DNA of 64,000 nt from Mucilaginibacter sp. (GTDB taxonomy: Bacteria; Bacteroidota; Bacteroidia; Sphingobacteriales; Sphingobacteriaceae), in the NCBI GenBank assembly GCA_030445275.1, contig JAUCSE010000062.1:1-64000 (forward strand), written 5' to 3'. Under the pieces are notes generated by a model. It did not search any database, was not told the DNA's origin, and saw nothing but the letters and a program-made list of their open reading frames with translations. The first letter of the stretch is position 1; the number at the start of each line of letters is the position of its first letter. Positions 62,735 to 64,000 of the stretch are shown here, piece by piece. The position numbers and the translations under genes are program-made.

Positions 62735-63352
62735 TTATAATATGTTGTTAGCAAGTTCAATCTCAACATCCGAAATGGTATGCTGCCGTCCCTTATAAAC
62801 TTCCACTGTAACACTGGCGTTAAGGCTTTGTATTATAGCTACGCTTTCATTCACCCTGCTTACAGGTACATGCGGATCAGGATCACCAGTGGTAATGAGT
62901 ACCGGGGTTTGGTTAAAATCGCCTTTATAATTATCCCTGATCAGTTTTTCGCCTATTAGTCCACCGGTAAAAGCGATCACACCACCATAACGGCCTGCGT
63001 TACGGGTCACGTACTCCAGTGTTAAACAAGCCCCTTGCGAAAAGCCTAGTAACAAGATATTTTCCAGTGATATACCTTTTTGTTTGATACCCTCAACCAG
63101 TTCACTTATTACCTGCAAAGCCGAATCAAGCGCAGGCTGGTTATTGCTGAGAGGGGCCATAAAGCTATAAGGGTACCAGCTATGCTCCGTTGCCTGCGGT
63201 GCGAAGATGGCATAACCGTCCAGCTTCAGATGATCTTCTAACAACAGGATACTTGTTGCCGATGCTCCGCGCCCGTGCAACATGATTATCGCTTTTTTGG
63301 CTTGTTCAATAGGTACGCCTACTGTGATTATTTGTTTACTGTGTGTATACAT
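62735..63352 (-). CDS. Phospholipase/carboxylesterase-type hydrolase (MhqD-like)
   Basis: A 205-residue cytoplasmic alpha/beta hydrolase. AIIMLHGRGASATSILLLED is the oxyanion region, LGFSQGACLTLEYV places the Ser nucleophile, TTGDPDPHVPVS the Asp and GRQHTIS the His. Size and motifs match the phospholipase/carboxylesterase family that includes Bacillus MhqD. It lies 2 bp after a ring-cleaving dioxygenase, as in the quinone-responsive mhqED operon of Bacillus subtilis. Function in aromatic or quinone detoxification is inferred from that pairing. Confidence 0.85.
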   Translation of the reverse strand: MYTHSKQIITVGVPIEQAKKAIIMLHGRGASATSILLLEDHLKLDGYAIFAPQATEHSWYPYSFMAPLSNNQPALDSALQVISELVEGIKQKGISLENILLLGFSQGACLTLEYVTRNAGRYGGVIAFTGGLIGEKLIRDNYKGDFNQTPVLITTGDPDPHVPVSRVNESVAIIQSLNASVTVEVYKGRQHTISDVEIELANNIL

Positions 63353-63354
63353 CT

Positions 63355-64000
63355 TTATACTAATGATGGTAATGATTTTTCCAATTCACCCCGCATTTTC
63401 TCGTACTGAGCAGGCAGTTTCAAACCGCTGCCTAATTCGGCTACGGACTCATCAACAGAAAAACCCGGGTTATCTGTAGCCAGTTCAAACAACACGCCGC
63501 CTGGTTCGCGGAAATATAAGGAGTAAAAATAATTCCTGTCTATCTTATCAGTGATATGCAAACCCAGGGCAGCTATTTTTTCACGGTATTGCATTAATAC
63601 TTCCTCGTTTTTAACGCGGAATGCTACATGGTGAACGGATCCCCCGGCAACATGGCCTGCTACTTCTCCAGCCACTTCAACCAGATCGACTATAGCTGCG
63701 TTATCTACTGCATCAGTTATAAACCTAAACCTATTCACATGTTGTTCAAGCAAGCGGTAACCAAATACGTCGGTCAGTATTTTAGCAGTAGCATCAATTT
63801 TGTTAGTAGTGATGGTAATATTATGAAACCCGCGTGTGGCATTTTCAGCCTTAACCTCTGCTGTTTCCCAGGGTAACCTGGTATCGGCTGTTTTAGAGAC
63901 TATCAGTTCCAGTTTCAAACCATCAGGATCCAAAACGGTAAGATATTGTTCGCCAAATTTTTCGGCGGGTTTGTTGTATAATACCTTGTTGTCCTCAAAT
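63355..64000 (-). CDS. Ring-cleaving dioxygenase, VOC/glyoxalase fold (MhqE/MhqO-like), partial
   Basis: The frame stays open past the first internal ATG (63933) to the window edge, encoding FGEQYLTVLDPDGLKLELI, so the gene starts outside the window. Visible are the end of one vicinal-oxygen-chelate module (LDPDGLKLEL) and a full second one: GFHNITITTNKIDATAKILT, then SVHHVAFRVKNEE with a metal His, then FREPGGVLFELATDNPGF with the metal Glu. Matches the type I extradiol-like ring-cleaving dioxygenases that include MhqE and MhqO. Coupled to the esterase gene downstream. Confidence 0.88.
   Translation of the reverse strand, partial: FEDNKVLYNKPAEKFGEQYLTVLDPDGLKLELIVSKTADTRLPWETAEVKAENATRGFHNITITTNKIDATAKILTDVFGYRLLEQHVNRFRFITDAVDNAAIVDLVEVAGEVAGHVAGGSVHHVAFRVKNEEVLMQYREKIAALGLHITDKIDRNYFYSLYFREPGGVLFELATDNPGFSVDESVAELGSGLKLPAQYEKMRGELEKSLPSLV

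Noticed and set aside
1..64000. tRNA, rRNA, CRISPR or prophage
   Set aside because: No cloverleaf, rRNA-like block, regular spacer array or phage structural gene was seen on either strand.

Overview
The window looks like chromosomal DNA from a Bacteroidota species of the family Sphingobacteriaceae (Mucilaginibacter- or Pedobacter-like). The evidence is two SusC/SusD pairs with long glycoside-hydrolase operons, an ECF sigma/FecR/STN-type SusC signalling set, many AraC and HxlR regulators beside small redox enzymes, a Bacteroidota histone H1-like gene, TAnnTTTG-type -7 boxes and few Shine-Dalgarno sites. The genus is inferred. No tRNA, rRNA or CRISPR array was seen.

Region 1 (1-7.2 kb) is rearranged accessory DNA: the tail of an IS110-type transposase, a palindromic repeat, a cyclase-domain gene, a proline-iminopeptidase-like lipoprotein, then a graveyard of short-chain dehydrogenase (SDR) pieces. 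One SDR lacks its C-terminus, one lacks its N-terminus, and a third survives only as an inverted N-terminal scrap. Between them, bracketed by two imperfect ~127-bp direct repeats, sits an AbiEi/AbiEii toxin-antitoxin pair.

Region 2 (7.2-20.7 kb) is a string of small regulator-plus-enzyme modules: quinone oxidoreductase/AraC/MFS; AraC divergent from FAD monooxygenase/IMPase-like/Rossmann protein; a 57-aa histone H1-like gene; aldo/keto reductase divergent from HxlR, with related palindromes nearby; a NIPSNAP protein; hydrolase/cupin; and an Ada-like methyltransferase.

Region 3 (20.7-26.8 kb) is a GntR-type regulator divergent from a 1497-aa lipoprotein that fuses a GH127 beta-L-arabinofuranosidase to a GH51 alpha-L-arabinofuranosidase.

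Region 4 (26.8-41.3 kb) is polysaccharide utilization locus 1 (PUL1). A divergent ECF sigma factor and FecR precede a SusC with an STN domain, then SusD, GH105, GH97, GH67 alpha-glucuronidase and a secreted 657-aa protein I cannot assign. GH105 enzymes act on lyase products, so the unassigned protein is a candidate lyase for a uronic-acid-containing glycan. A decayed IS1182-type element (two in-frame stops, intact 18-bp ends) lies beyond the sigma gene.

Region 5 (43.2-60.4 kb) has a Blc-type lipocalin, an epimerase-like protein, then PUL2: SusC (no STN), SusD, GH78, an HGSNAT-like membrane acetyltransferase, GH20, GH3 and GH92. This set could dismantle a rhamnose-, GlcNAc- and mannose-containing glycan. 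Both PULs have a strong hairpin directly after susD. The window ends with a class C beta-lactamase-type serine hydrolase and an esterase/ring-cleaving-dioxygenase pair resembling mhqD/mhqE; the dioxygenase runs off the end.
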